From: Mesodorylaimus sp. YZB2_4
Lineage: Eukaryota > Nematoda > Enoplea > Dorylaimida > Dorylaimidae
DNA: 64,000 nucleotides
Assembly (NCBI GenBank): GCA_030248295.1
Contig: JASANH010000360.1
Location: 62,001 to 126,000 of the forward strand
Direction: 5' to 3'
The position numbers were made by a program, and so were the translations under genes. Under the pieces are notes generated by a model, which was not told the DNA's origin, made no database searches, and worked only from the letters and a program-made list of their open reading frames with translations. Shown piece by piece: positions 1 to 11,098 of this stretch (position 1 is its first letter; each line of letters begins with the position of its first letter).

Positions 1-344
1 TACTACGTATAACAGATAGTGAGTTCACGTAACCAGCAGTAATCTTCTCTTACTTTCTTCCGAGCAAATACAGTGGTCTTTGGGTGAGAACCATCATTAA
101 CGTGTTGAATTTACTGTATTTAAATCTAGTTAATGTTATTTTCGAAAAATGCCTTCAAATTGGCCGGTGCAGCTCTCCTACTAGCTCTTTCCTTTTAAAA
201 CAGTTGTCTCCGCCTTCTTGAGCAGAGTCTATTCTTGCCTTTTGCTTTCCAGCAGTCAAACCTGACAAGCGAAGAGAAGAAATGAATGAGTTCAGATTTG
301 CCAGGGAGGGGGGGGCAATTGATTGCACAACGCGGACTGCTTTG

Positions 345-1060
345 AATGATTATAGCCCATATATAACATCACATGCTCTGGTTGTCTCGAAGGGTGTCTC
401 TGCCTGAGATTCCAGCGTGCCTAATCATCAGGCCATGAACCAGACTCAGCGGCTTCCTGATTCCAAACTAAGCTTTTTTTATAATGTATTTTTACACTAG
501 AACCTCCGTAAAGGTATTCTTCTGTAGACCAGACATCAGCTTCCTCGAACGATGACAGAGACTGAACCCTGTCGCTGCGGACAGCCGAGACTGTTTACGC
601 ATTTGGGTTCCGTCTCTGCCATCCATGGCCTGGCTTGCAAGGTCAGCGAGGGTTCACGATTCACAAACTGACATCCGTCACTGGGAATCGAACCCGAGAC
701 GACCCCAGCCAGTCGCTACCAAGCAATACAGGTAGACGAACTGCACTAGCATGGCCGCTATTATTGTGACTCTCACACTGGTCCCATGTCTGACCAATTT
801 GAAATCGTATTTGCATGAATTCGGTAATTTTACCAAGCGCGATAACCTCATTGCAAAATACTGACTGATTGAACAATGTGATGTGAACCGGAGAATGTGA
901 TGTTATACCATATTAATAAGGCATAACATCACGTTCTCTGATTGTCCGTCGTAGAGTGCACCCTTTTGAAATGCCATAGTGCCTAATTATCAGACCTAGT
1001 GAGTGGGTTCCTGATTTACACACTAAAGTTTCATTTAAAATGTGTTTTTACACTTGTATT
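345..1060. repeat. Diverged direct duplication upstream of the lipase exon
   Basis: The stretches at about 345-500 and 905-1060 align by eye with the same order of short blocks: an ATAACATCAC block, a GCCTAAT.ATCAG block, a TTCCTGATT block and a TGT.TTTTACACT block. The second copy runs directly into the 3' splice site used by the lipase gene. The first copy has no recognisable exon after it. This looks like an old local duplication of intron or promoter sequence. Identity is only moderate, so the borders are approximate. Confidence 0.55.
575..765 (-). repeat. SINE-like dispersed repeat, tRNA-type promoter boxes (copy 1)
   Basis: Read on the minus strand it contains a GGGTTCGATTCCC box like the RNA polymerase III B box, an upstream GCTAGTGCAG segment, and the CCCTCGCTGAC and GAGACGGAACCC blocks. 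The same blocks recur near 15.2 kb and 35.6 kb. This is a truncated member of a tRNA-derived SINE-like family. Confidence 0.6.
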
Positions 1061-1071
1061 TTCCTTTTCAG

Positions 1072-2162
1072 ATTCAGCAATCATCAATTTAGGCATGTCC
1101 ATTCTTTTTCCCGACCCATTTTGCCTGCGTCTACCAGCGTGGCCAGTCTCCTTGGTTAGACCGGAATTCAAAGCTTTTTCTCAGTCTCGACAAAAATCAT
1201 TTACAGTTACAATTTTCGACGAAATACCAAAATTTGTAAATCAGTTAGACGAGGAAGGCTTCTTTGAGAAAAATCGTCAAGTGGTATTTGTAACACATGG
1301 ATTTATGGGAAACAATAAATGCACACCTTGGTTGAATTCTATCAAAGATGCCATACTGAAAGAGGACGACAGCACTGTCTTCATTGTCGACTGGAGATAC
1401 GGTGCCGATGTGCCCGAATATGGCACGGCTGCCTCGAATACTGAGACTACATCTGAAGCGATTGCGTTGGTGGCACAAGCGATTTTATATTCATCAACTT
1501 TTAGAGGTAAGAGAAAGTGTTCAACTGAATTTCTTTTTTGGCGGGAAATTCAAATAGTGCCTCAAAGACGATTGATCTGACGAGACCTTGTTTCAGGCAA
1601 CACCAATGACCTGTACCTGTACTGCATCGGCCATAGCCTGGGTGCCCACACATGTGGACAAGCGGGTCGAAAATCGAAGACGTTTGATGGCGATCCCTTG
1701 TTCGATCGAATCACTGGTTTGGATCCGGCAGGTCCAGGATTCGAAACTTGCGGGTCCAATAAAAACATTGATAAGGACAGTGCTGAATGCGTGGATATCA
1801 TTCACACTGATGGCACTCTAAAAGGCCACCTTTTGCCAACCATTCATTTCGGAACTCTAAATCAGTGGGGCCACATCGATTTCTACCCGAATGGTGGCCA
1901 CGACCAGCCCGGGTGCACCCCGTTGGGCAATGACTGCGGGTGCAGCCATAGGAAAGCACCTGAGCTGTATCTCGCTACGATTGGGAAGCCAGACAGCTGT
2001 GAAAGCGTCGGGTTCTGTTCGAGTTCTGAATTATTGCCTGAGTCATGTTCAAATGCAACCAGGCAGTTGATGGGCTATTATTCACCATGCCATTTTAGAA
2101 GTGCCCAAGTGGTGGAGGGCATATTCTATTTGGATGTACAGCCCAATAATCCCTACTGCTGA
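1072..2162 (+). CDS. Secreted pancreatic-type triglyceride lipase (5' end unresolved)
   Basis: Two exons are visible: 1072-1506 after a TTTTCAG acceptor, and 1597-2162, separated by a 90-bp intron (GTAAGA...TTTCAG) that splits a Gly codon. The joined frame has the alpha/beta-hydrolase lipase signature: THGF near the oxyanion site, VDWRYGA, PEYGTAASNT, the nucleophile elbow GHSLG, the catalytic Asp in TGLDPAGP, GHIDFYPNGG, and the catalytic His in CGCSHRKA. It stops soon after the catalytic domain and has no PLAT domain, as in invertebrate lipases of this family. Secreted digestive or lipid hydrolysis is inferred from the family. The signal peptide exon was not found upstream, so the gene is 5'-incomplete here. 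The frame is open without breaks in both exons. Confidence 0.9.
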
Positions 2163-3290
2163 TATTACATTAGTGGATGACGCTAGAGTGTATTATTAGA
2201 GTGCTGATATTACATTAGTGGATGTCGCTGCTCGTCGCAAAACGTCTTCTCTCAGACTTGCAACATACTGTAAATCACGGGTTTTTTGGACTGCGCATTC
2301 CAGGATCCCTCCTACAGCCCGCCCATACTTCCAACAGCAGCATCATAGAATAGTGAACATGTAATGAATAAGCGATAGTGTCGACTGGGCAAAGACATGA
2401 TGTTTCCCCAAACCAAATATGAAGACTCGAGTTCGTCGCTTGTTACGCTAACGTACCGTAATACTACAATGTTTGACCATTTTCTATGTCGCCCATCCAC
2501 TCAACCAACCGCACTCGCAGAGAGCTAAGCCCGAAAGAAACAAGAGCTCAGTCCGTACTGGCGATGTGTTGGTCGATATTAGTTGTTTTGAGCTGGTTTG
2601 GTATGGCGGTCAAGCAACCTAAACCGCGCTGATGACAGCAAGCAATTACTGCCATCGATCTCTGAACAGGATTGTTGAAAAGGTTCGCGGAAAATTCGTC
2701 CTGCACGTTTAGTCCCCATATAGTTCTTTCTTGAGCAGTTTCGTCTCCTCACATTTCGTTCCCAGAAAAAAGTCACATTCATAAATTGCCACTCACTCAC
2801 TCACAAAACGGCATGAAAAAATTTAGAAGAAAAGATCAAATTAAGAAAGGAGTAAAATGAGGACGTCGAGATGGCAAAACTCTTATCAGAATGAATTTGA
2901 TGATTTGGTACAATCATAGCGTGCTGATATTTATAATCAAGGGATTGCGAAAACGCTCGTTTTTGTACAGGATTCTTATTTGCCTCTCATCTCTCGAATG
3001 ATATGACCACCACAACTACAGCGGCCAGTGCTTTTCCGGTTATGACGTGGCGTCATCTGATCTCTAGGCTGGGCTGGTGACCAATGGTCTGGGACGAAAG
3101 TGCGGAGGACGAACTTTGCGTGGATTAAATGAGGGAGACAAAATGTGGGTGGCAAAGTGTGGGGGACCAACTTTCCGTATCCTTGTTGAAAATCCAGAAA
3201 TGTTGAAAATTTCTCAGCATCGGAACTAACTTAGCGAGCGTATTAGCGTATTTTTGGTATGCTATTATAGGTCTATTTTAATGAAACATT
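2163..3290. other. Intergenic, no gene seen
   Basis: I see no coding pattern. The stop region of the lipase is followed by a short direct repeat around 2160-2222 (GCTGATATTACATTAGTGGA occurs twice). Confidence 0.5.
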
Positions 3291-3299
3291 GTTACGAAA

Positions 3300-3736
3300 G
3301 ACGCTCGAGAACGTCGGCGAACGAGTTGACGCTGATATTTTGTGGCTTAGGTCGACACCGAGTTAGGATATTCTGATAAACAGATAACAAACAGGCTATA
3401 GATTTACTTATTCTCGAGCTCCTGGATAAGTGAAGTTAATAAGTAACGAGCTCCTTTGATGTGCAAATGAGCCTAGCAACAACTCTGTCACACTTTTCCA
3501 GTGTGCGTTCATGGCATCATAGTCAGTTTGTGTGGGCTACTAGATACGAGAACCATAAGTTAGACAGCCTTTTATTCACAATCGATTCCCTTGATGGCCA
3601 GGCAAGATATCTCAATACTGAACGCTCTTTTTTAACTAGTCGAAAACTGATCTCATCCTAGTTTTGATCCTCGAGTGCACTCTTACGTGTTTGATCAAAA
3701 GTAAAGATTGATTGATTGATTGATTGATTGATTGAG
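3300..3736 (+). mobile_element. LINE (non-LTR retrotransposon) 3'-end fragment with TTGA tail
   Basis: The end of this block has the CCTCGAGTGC..CTT...GTTTGATCAAAAGTAAAG layout followed by seven units of GATT (3709-3735). The LINE 3' end at 40.07 kb has the same CCTCGAGTGC box, a purine-rich AATAAAG and a 4-bp tail repeat. The short open frame before it (3461-3661) is probably the end of a decayed reverse-transcriptase ORF. The 5' border is unclear. Confidence 0.55.
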
Positions 3737-5070
3737 TAGCGTTGTTACAGTTAACTGAAACTGAAACTGAATCTATCAGTTAATTGAATCTTTTTAATTC
3801 AGTTAACTGTAACTAAAACTGAAACTGAATCTCCTTGCCAAAACTGAATTTAACTGTAACTGAATCTTTTTAGAACCAGTAAAATTCAGTTTTCGAGTTA
3901 CTACGCTTTTGAAAATTAGTAATCTGTTTGCGGATGTTCGCGCAGATCTCAAAGAGAAACGAAACGCAGCTAGACGAATTGCTGGTTCGAATCATCTTTA
4001 TCGCGAGTTGGAGGTGTATTTTGTTATCCTTAAAACGCTAGTTATCGTAAAAGAAATCGATCCATCCGGATTTTGGTCCAAATGTGGAGAGATGTTGCAA
4101 AATCTTCACGAATATTGTAGTGCTTCACTATTTCCTGCAGGCTAGCGCCGAGTGACAGAGTTATAAGCTAGGCGAGGTCCAAGTTGAGAAGCAGTCGGTA
4201 TGATTGAAATAAAATAAAAGCACCTACATTATAAGAAAAAGGGTTTCTTCAATTTCAATCATTTTATTACAAACATTTTAAAGTTACATATTCTTGATCT
4301 TAGAAAGCTTTGACAGCCAGCGAGTTGAACTTGACATGCTTATTCGATAATTCCTGAGTTCCTGGTGTGAAATAAGGCTCTACTGAAAATATTTGGCCCT
4401 AATAGACAGCTGGTGTCAGCTGCGGTAAGCTCCTAAAATCTTGCGGGTTTCTTAAATTCGTGTGTTGCGAGGCGACAGAAAGTTGACAAACACTCGCAGG
4501 GTTCTTCTGAACCCGCAGTTCAGGTATGGGCTTTGGTTTCGTCTTCCAGGCTTCTGGTTCTGAATTGTTTTGTACAAAAGACCCGACGAAGCGAGAATGT
4601 TTCCAAAAATTTGCAGGACTTCGGCCGCTGACCTTTGCTGAGTAGTTGCCCAAACGAGCCAAATATTTTGCGCAGAGGTTTCTTTCGGACCAAAAGAAAT
4701 TACAATCATGAGCTATAGCATTAGAATTAGAACGGTTACAAGTTCAGGTACCTGGTCTGTCTGCGGATTTGTTGGCGGGTGGACTGTTGAGACATGGTCG
4801 TGCATCGCTGTGCTTGTAAAGGACCCTCTGGTGTTGACTTTGGTCTTTACTGCGCCTTGCGAGCTTTTTAAAGTCTTAAATTCGGAAGAGCAGTTATTTG
4901 ACTGAAGAAAAGTAGGAATTGTTGTCGTCAAGTGTTCACATCTAGATGCGAAATGCTTTATAAGGAAAAACTGAATCATTCAGTTAAATTTAGTTAACTG
5001 AATCTTTTGAGATTCAGTTAACTTAACTGAAACTGAAACTGAATCTTTTTTCCAAACTGTATCAACGCTA
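3737..5070. mobile_element. Decayed hAT-like DNA transposon
   Basis: The ends form an imperfect terminal inverted repeat: TAGCGTTGTTACAGTT on the left and the reverse complement of AACTGTATCAACGCTA on the right. Both flanks are rich in CAGTTAACTGAAACTGAAACTG units (3750-3900 and 4975-5050), as in hAT subterminal regions. An internal frame at 3909-4145 reads like a hAT C-terminal dimerisation segment: an ELEVYF stretch, then EIDPSGFWSKCGEML, then a Leu-rich end. No matching target duplication was found, possibly because the left side abuts a GATT microsatellite. Confidence 0.5.
3909..4145 (+). pseudogene. hAT transposase C-terminal remnant
   Basis: The open frame has 78 codons. The order ELEVYF, then EIDPSGFWSKCGEML, then NLHEYCSASLFPAG resembles the hATC dimerisation region, where a D-P-x-x-W/F-W segment precedes a Leu/Ala-rich helix and an S-x-x-x-E-R motif. 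The frame breaks where that last motif should follow. This is a fragment and not a working gene. The assignment rests on pattern memory only. Confidence 0.4.
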
Positions 5071-5459
5071 CATCCTAGTAAAAGAAGAAAAGATTTTATA
5101 GCTCGCTGCCTTCCGGCTGCTGCGTGCATGTCAGATCTTCTGCTGTACTTACTTTGATGCGCCATCTCGAATACTCCTTTTTCAAAGAAGGACTAGTTTT
5201 ATTTATGAATGCTCCGAATTATCTACTAATTCATGCTGTACTATTTTTAAAAAATCTGGAAAGTAGATGAGCTTACAATATGTTCTGATGGTGGGGAAGA
5301 GCAGCGCGTATTGGTGCTCTTCATGCCAAACGATTTATCTTTCTTACGAGAGGAATTTAAGGAGAGAAATAATATTTTGAAACAGAGGTTAGCTGCGTCT
5401 AACTTTTCAACGATTTCAAGACACCACTGTTTTGTTTGACGAATCTGCTTCAATTTTAG

Positions 5460-6461
5460 ATGTCAAACATGAATAACTCCACAGCTCGCCCTATCCCACG
5501 CCACGTGGACATTATAGTGGCTACCGTCGAATACTTCTTTTGCACCGCTGGTGTCACAGCTAATTTCCTAGTGTGCTTCACAATCTTGCGTTATCGTAAG
5601 ACAACATTTTCCAACACTTTCTATACTCTGGCTGTGGCACTGGCGGTGCCCGATTGTGTTCATTTATTCACAGAGTTGGTGTGCGCCCTGCCCGCCGTGT
5701 TCTATGGTCTCGAGGACACTCCCAAATGGTTTTTGAATTCTTGTGGTTACTTTGCGGATGTCTCATTTTGGGCCATCGCCCCTTTAATGTTGGTCATTGC
5801 AGTCAATCGTTACGTGGCCGTGTGTCACTTTGAGACTTACAAGCGTGTTTTCAGTCAAAAGCGGATTTATATACTGATTGGATTCTGTTTTATATTTTGC
5901 TTTTTCATGCCCTCAGTTATGTACGGGTGCAAATGCTATTATGATTTCAACTACGCTTGGTTGTTTGTATGTTACGAAGGCGGGTGCAAGGATTTCGCAC
6001 TAGATTTCAATGCCTCAATTTGCAACAGCATATGTTTGGGTGTGGCTCTGATATATGTCATGATTTATATCCAACATCGGAGAATCCAACGTCGGGTTGG
6101 AACCAGCTTGCAGTCGGAAGACGATCGAAAACGACGAGCCAAGGAATCCAAACTCATGTTCCAATTTGGTCTCATCTCCTCAGTTTTAATAGCGTATCAA
6201 ATATTTTTTTGGATTTTCCTTTTTTGGGCGACTAACGAGCCGAGCGAAATGGTTTTGAATTTTTTCGTCAACCTCAACAGTTGCATCAGTCCATTTTTAT
6301 ATTTGACCTTTGGTTCGGAGATTCGAAGTCGGCTACCGTGGAAAAGTCAATCAGCACATGGAATAACGAATACCAACCTGCCAATTGGGGCTGTGACTAC
6401 AATTGTTCGATCAGCTCAAAGTAGACCATCGACTAGAATTGTTGAGGCGAGTCAGAAATAA
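5460..6461 (+). CDS. 7TM serpentine receptor, nematode chemoreceptor-like
   Basis: Intact single-exon frame of 333 aa. A short N-terminus with an N-glycosylation site (NNST) precedes seven hydrophobic segments. TM1 begins near residue 18, and TM2 carries the SNTFYTLAVALAVPDC motif that is also seen, with changes, in the minus-strand receptors of this window. The end of TM3 has the AVNRYVAV box, equivalent to the DRY region. TM7 has LNSCISPFLYL, equivalent to NPxxY, then SEIRSRLPWK. A basic third loop (RRIQRR...DRKRRAKESK) is a likely G-protein contact. A 3' splice-like TTTTAG directly precedes the ATG, so a 5' untranslated exon is possible. Ligand unknown; a chemosensory or peptide role is inferred from the family. 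Confidence 0.85.
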   Translation: MSNMNNSTARPIPRHVDIIVATVEYFFCTAGVTANFLVCFTILRYRKTTFSNTFYTLAVALAVPDCVHLFTELVCALPAVFYGLEDTPKWFLNSCGYFADVSFWAIAPLMLVIAVNRYVAVCHFETYKRVFSQKRIYILIGFCFIFCFFMPSVMYGCKCYYDFNYAWLFVCYEGGCKDFALDFNASICNSICLGVALIYVMIYIQHRRIQRRVGTSLQSEDDRKRRAKESKLMFQFGLISSVLIAYQIFFWIFLFWATNEPSEMVLNFFVNLNSCISPFLYLTFGSEIRSRLPWKSQSAHGITNTNLPIGAVTTIVRSAQSRPSTRIVEASQK

Positions 6462-6877
6462 TTACGAATTTCATAAGCCAGTAGAACAAGCTTGTTTCGG
6501 CACATACGTGTTTCGTCATACTTGCGATGCTTGCGTTCTGCTCGTACATGGCTCGAAAATATGCTTGCTGTGCTGAGCTACGGAATATAACCCATGGTTT
6601 TTACTGAGGTAAGAAGGAACGTGCAGCAGTTTTTCTTGTCATATCGCAGAGGCTTTATAATAAAGTTCTATCAATGAGCTTAGCTAAGAGAGCTTGTTGA
6701 AGTTCATCAAACACAGATGTGTTTATCAGCGCCTTATGCGAGTCCAAATTGTGCTCCCTGCTCTCGTAGTCCCCACGGTACCATCCGAATACCTCGCCCA
6801 ATGCCACGCCACGTTACGTCACGATCCCTCGGTCCAGTGTCCAGAGTCATCTCAGCCAGATACGGCGTCTCAAAATG

Positions 6878-7000
6878 CCCCCCCCCCCCCTTGATTTGAC
6901 TGCACTGCCAGGCTTTCCTAAGACTTGAGTTGACCCTTCTCCGTCCTGCTTGGGACTTACTGGCGGCGGGCACCCACCTTCCCCCCCCCCCCCCCCCCCC
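6878..7000. repeat. Two long poly-C tracts
   Basis: Runs of C of about a dozen (near 6878) and about twenty (6980-7000) lie roughly 90 bp apart. No gene is seen between 6462 and 7840. Confidence 0.7.
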
Positions 7001-7840
7001 ACGACTTGGCATCGATCGTAATGACTAATACGGGTGTTATAACACTATCACAAGGTTGTTCTGGACACAGAGATGATGATTTATCTCTTTCATGCAGCCT
7101 AAGCATGCGCATTATGGCATCACACATGGAAGCAATCTTTGACGCGGCAGCTGGAGATTACATGCACGCTGAAATCAAATCATTGATCCGTTTCATAGCG
7201 CCTCAAGAAAGATCATCTCTTATGTGCCATTGCTTACTCGATTTTAATACTTCAACAGCTTCCTCTCCTTCCTATTTGCAATAATTTTCGAAGCTCGCAA
7301 AAACAGGAGAGGACAACTGATGAATGGATTTATAGTTTTTCTTTTTTTTGATGCCGCCAGCCTCAGTTGGACAGCATTCGTCCCAAATCGTCTACGACTG
7401 CCATGGCTTGCCGATGTCGTGCAAGCACGACGCTAAGCATATACATAATTGATGGGGATACGAGTGAGGATTTATGATGCTTTCATGAAATATATGCAAA
7501 AATCCGATTAGTTTGAGCTTTCTATCCTATTTCTCCTGCTGCATGATTTTCGAATTAGTCAGTATTTACAATTTGGTGATCATAAAACTTGAACATGGCT
7601 CGAAAATATCCGGAGCATTACAGATGCAGAACACGGCCTAGCGAAGGAGATAGTGCACGCAATCTAAGGTACGCTATAGACCGTGGGACAGTTTACTGAT
7701 CGTGAGGATAGGGATGAAGATGATCGTGTGTGAGAAAGTTAGGTGACCATCGTAGGACAAGGTGATCCACCCTCAGCTATTTCTCGTTGGGGTTTTGATG
7801 GTTCTAATTTGAAGGGCTCATTCCCGCAATTTCCCTCCAA

Positions 7841-7905
7841 TAGAAAAGTCAGTCAGCACATCGAATAACGAATACCAAGCTGCCCATAGGGGTAGTAGGC
7901 ACCTA
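7841..7905 (+). pseudogene. Duplicated 3' scrap of the 5.5-kb receptor gene
   Basis: Sixty-odd bases align closely with 6340-6405 of the receptor gene. In the same frame they read KSQSAHRITNTKLPIG against KSQSAHGITNTNLPIG in the parent. A stop codon replaces the preceding Trp. The scrap ends at the TA where the Tc1-like element is inserted. Upstream sequence does not align convincingly, so only the receptor tail was copied or has survived. Confidence 0.75.
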
Positions 7906-9525
7906 CAGTGGGGGGACAAAAATAATCGGACACCTAAGAAAAAATTAGGGCTCTGCAGCATTTGAGATGCTTTAGCTAATTTACTGCTGATGTTTGGAAA
8001 CTGATTAGCGGCTTGTTTTACGCAGTTTTTCCGCTGAGTAAGATACACCAATTCGTTTTTTATCAAAGCCGAACAAGGCGGTTTACCAATCGTTTTTCCA
8101 AGCATCATCCAAAAAGTCAAGGGAAAAAATATTCGTACACTACTTTTATGCACACAATCGATCACAGACGATCGATCAGTGGTTTATTGGACCTCCTTTC
8201 GCTCTGATGACTGCTGCAGTCGCCGAGGCATCGAATCGACCAGACTGCGAATTTTGTGGCAGCTTAATCGTTGCCAAGCTTAGGCCAGTGCAGCTTTCAA
8301 CTCACCTTTGGTCTTGAATCGACGATCGCCCAATTCGACTTCGAGTAGATACCACAAACGCTCGATAGGATTGAGGTCTGGACTCTGTGCAGGCCGTTGC
8401 AGCAAGTGAACACCATATTCGTCGAACCAATCGTTGGTTCTGCGGGCTTTGCTTGGGGTCGTTGTCCTGCTGGAAGATGAAATCGGTTGGCATGCGCAAT
8501 TGATAAGCGGACGTGAACAAATTGTTGTCCAAAATGCGGCAATAGTGCTCAGCATTAATTCGATCATCGATGAACTCCAATCGGCCACTGCAATTGTACG
8601 CCATGCATCCCTAGACCATGACATTACCGCCACCGAATTCGACTGTACCACGGGTACAGCTTACCTTGTACGCTTCACCTGCCTTCTGTCAAACTTGGTT
8701 GGATCATCCGATGATACAAGATTGAATTTCGACTCGCCTGTCCACAAGACCTTTCTCAAATACTCCAAGGGCTTGTTCCTGTGTTCCAGGGCGAAACGCA
8801 GACGAGCTTTCATGTGACGGTCGGAAAGAAATGGTTTTTTGCGGGCAGTGCGTAATCGGAATTCGGCATCATGCAGACGTCGGCAAACAGTTTTGGGCGA
8901 AATCGTGATGGTCAAGGATTGTTCGAGTTCCCTGGCCACTTGGACCGCCGTTATTCGCCGATTCGCCTAGACTTTGTCACTATTTCGCGATCGATTCTGG
9001 GCGTCGTCTTGCGTTTTCGACCACGTCCAGGCAAAGCTTCGACTGTCTTGGAGATTTCCGTCTTTTTGATGATCGAGAAGATGGTGGAGCGATTGAAGCC
9101 CGCAGCCTTGGCGATTTGTCCATACGATTGACCTTGGTTCTTGGGATCGACCACCAATGACCGTTGTCCAAAAGTCAAATGAGATTTTCTAGTCGCCATT
9201 TCGATGGTAGAAAAAAGGAGACATTGATATCCTATGCCTGAGGCACCCCTATTTATACCCTCAGACAGGAACCAAACCAAGACATAAATGGGCTTGGACA
9301 ACAATCAAAACCCAGAAAATCTGTGGCTGTGCGATTATTTTTGTCCTGGAAATATTTGTGGCCACTAGTGTTTTCTCTTGTTTCAATGAAACGGTAAACG
9401 ATAACTGGATTCTGATTGATGGGCTTTCTTAAACAAACAATATTCTATCCAGCCATATCCTACTTATTGCTAAGGCGTAGATACCCAACTTTTTGCAGGT
9501 GTCCGATTATTTTTGTTCCCCAATG
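7906..9525 (-). mobile_element. Tc1/mariner-family transposon, inactive
   Basis: The 1620-bp element is bounded by nearly matching 29-30-bp terminal inverted repeats (7906-7935 and 9497-9525; outer parts CAGTGGGGGGACAAAAATAA and CATTGGGGAACAAAAATAA). TA dinucleotides at 7904-7905 and 9526-9527 are the expected Tc1 target duplication. The transposase lies on the minus strand and is broken. Confidence 0.92.
8280..9199 (-). pseudogene. Tc1-like transposase, frameshifted and catalytically damaged
   Basis: The frame starts at ATG 9199 with an HTH segment (TFGQRSLV, YGQIAKAAGFNRSTI) and an AT-hook-like GRGRKRK linker. It shifts frame near 8950 into ITAVQVARELE and the second HTH (TISPKTVCRRLHDAEF). 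The first catalytic motif reads WTGESKF, so the expected Asp of the DES motif is Gly. After another shift FQQDNDPKQ carries the second Asp, and in a further frame PAQSPDLNPIERLW carries the Glu. The spacing fits a DD34E-type enzyme. Several frame changes plus loss of the first Asp mean no activity. Confidence 0.9.
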
Positions 9526-9527
9526 TA

Positions 9528-11098
9528 TATCCTGCGACAGTGCGTGCAATCCGCTATGCTTTGAGTTTCGATCAAGAAGGCAAGAAAGTATGCTCATTAT
9601 GGACTTCTCTCTGCTGACTGCAAATAAAAATGTCAGTTCTTTGGGTGGAGATGGATCTCGAAATTACAATAATTTCCCAGGGATTGCATGAGTACTTACT
9701 GTATTGTCCCTGTTAAATGTGCCCCTCCGATACAATGTCTCCAGAAAAGACGGTACACAATAGGAACCCAGAAGCTTAACGGCATAGGAGACATATCCCA
9801 TTCTTTATTCCATACCGTAGACTTAAATAAAAATGGAAAAACCATTCAATCAGCACGAGTTAAAGAAATGTTCCTCATCGGTCTCGCTGGAAAGAGGGGC
9901 CATGTGGAATTTTGAAGGAACACTATATTCGTAGCGCCTTTATCGTAATCCTCTTGTCCTTTCCATTGTCGTTTACGTTCTGTGCCACTTTGTGTTTGTC
10001 CCATGTTTGCGCCCTTTTTGAAACGAATTCGAATATTCCCCTTCGACCGGATCACAGGCCGATCATATTATCGTATGTTTGATGTTTTAATAAAGCCTTT
10101 GCGGAATTCAATTACGAGACAACGAAAAGACTAATGAATAAAGTATACGGTAGCTTACTGGGGCGATCAAAAGAGAGCTACAACATATTTGTTTTCAAAC
10201 ATGCATCGTGCCAAGAACGTAAAGTTGTACCCTGCAGGGAAACCAATGGTGTCCATGTGAGCATGCTCCTGTGTCCGATTAACAATATTCAATGGCGCGC
10301 CCAAAAATATCGAATTATTGGGGGCAGATTGTTTCGCTGAAATCGTGACTCCTACAAAACATGACAAAAATAGTGCATAAAAACATGTTTAAAATTCAGA
10401 AAGAAAATGCAAAAATGATCGATAGGCACCTTTTCTTGTAGAGAAGTCCGACTGATTGAAATCGCCTTGTGATAGATCATCCTGGACACGCAGAGAGTTA
10501 GAAGTATGGAGATTTAGGTCACGAGGAGGGGTCGGACACTACACTACTATGAATAGAAAAACACTGTCACGCGGATTTTTTAGTGTCAAAATTGCTAATC
10601 AGTCATTCTACCATTTTTCAACTTGTTTCCTCGCCAGCAGCAGGCTTTTCATGTTCATATCGCACGTCAGTGATCTCTGGGCACTTGGACATTTGTGTGT
10701 GGTCCCCCGACGATCCGATAGTTCGACAGTTGATTGAGTGGGGAATGACGGTTTGAAAGGAAAGGTTCACATGCATTTGGAGAATGAATTTGGGAGGTGA
10801 GAGCAGAAAGTCGGCAAAAGTGAGCAAGCAGACCCTTTTACACTAAACTTTTGTTTATGCCGCACTGCGTCTCTTGTTTTGAATCTTTCATCTTCAATGA
10901 CCTATGCCTCATCAGTTCACGCACTATTCTTGGCTCGTGACTGACTGCAGAAAGCACACTAAAGGAAGTACTGTACAGCATTTATGTAAAGTATACTGGT
11001 ATTACAGCAAATATAACACACAGCCAAATATTACAGTAATCTTTCAATGACGACATCAGCACATCACTGCACTCAAACTGACACCAAGTCATGCCACC
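9528..11098. other. Intergenic, no gene seen
   Basis: Only short unsupported frames are present. Around 10960-11060 there is a cluster of TACTGTA/TACAGTA-type words downstream of the next receptor gene. Confidence 0.5.

Noticed and set aside
1698..1805. Overlapping antisense frames across the lipase
   Set aside because: Shadows of the lipase coding strand.
7006..7284. 92-codon frame after the poly-C tract
   Set aside because: No motif or signal; probably chance.
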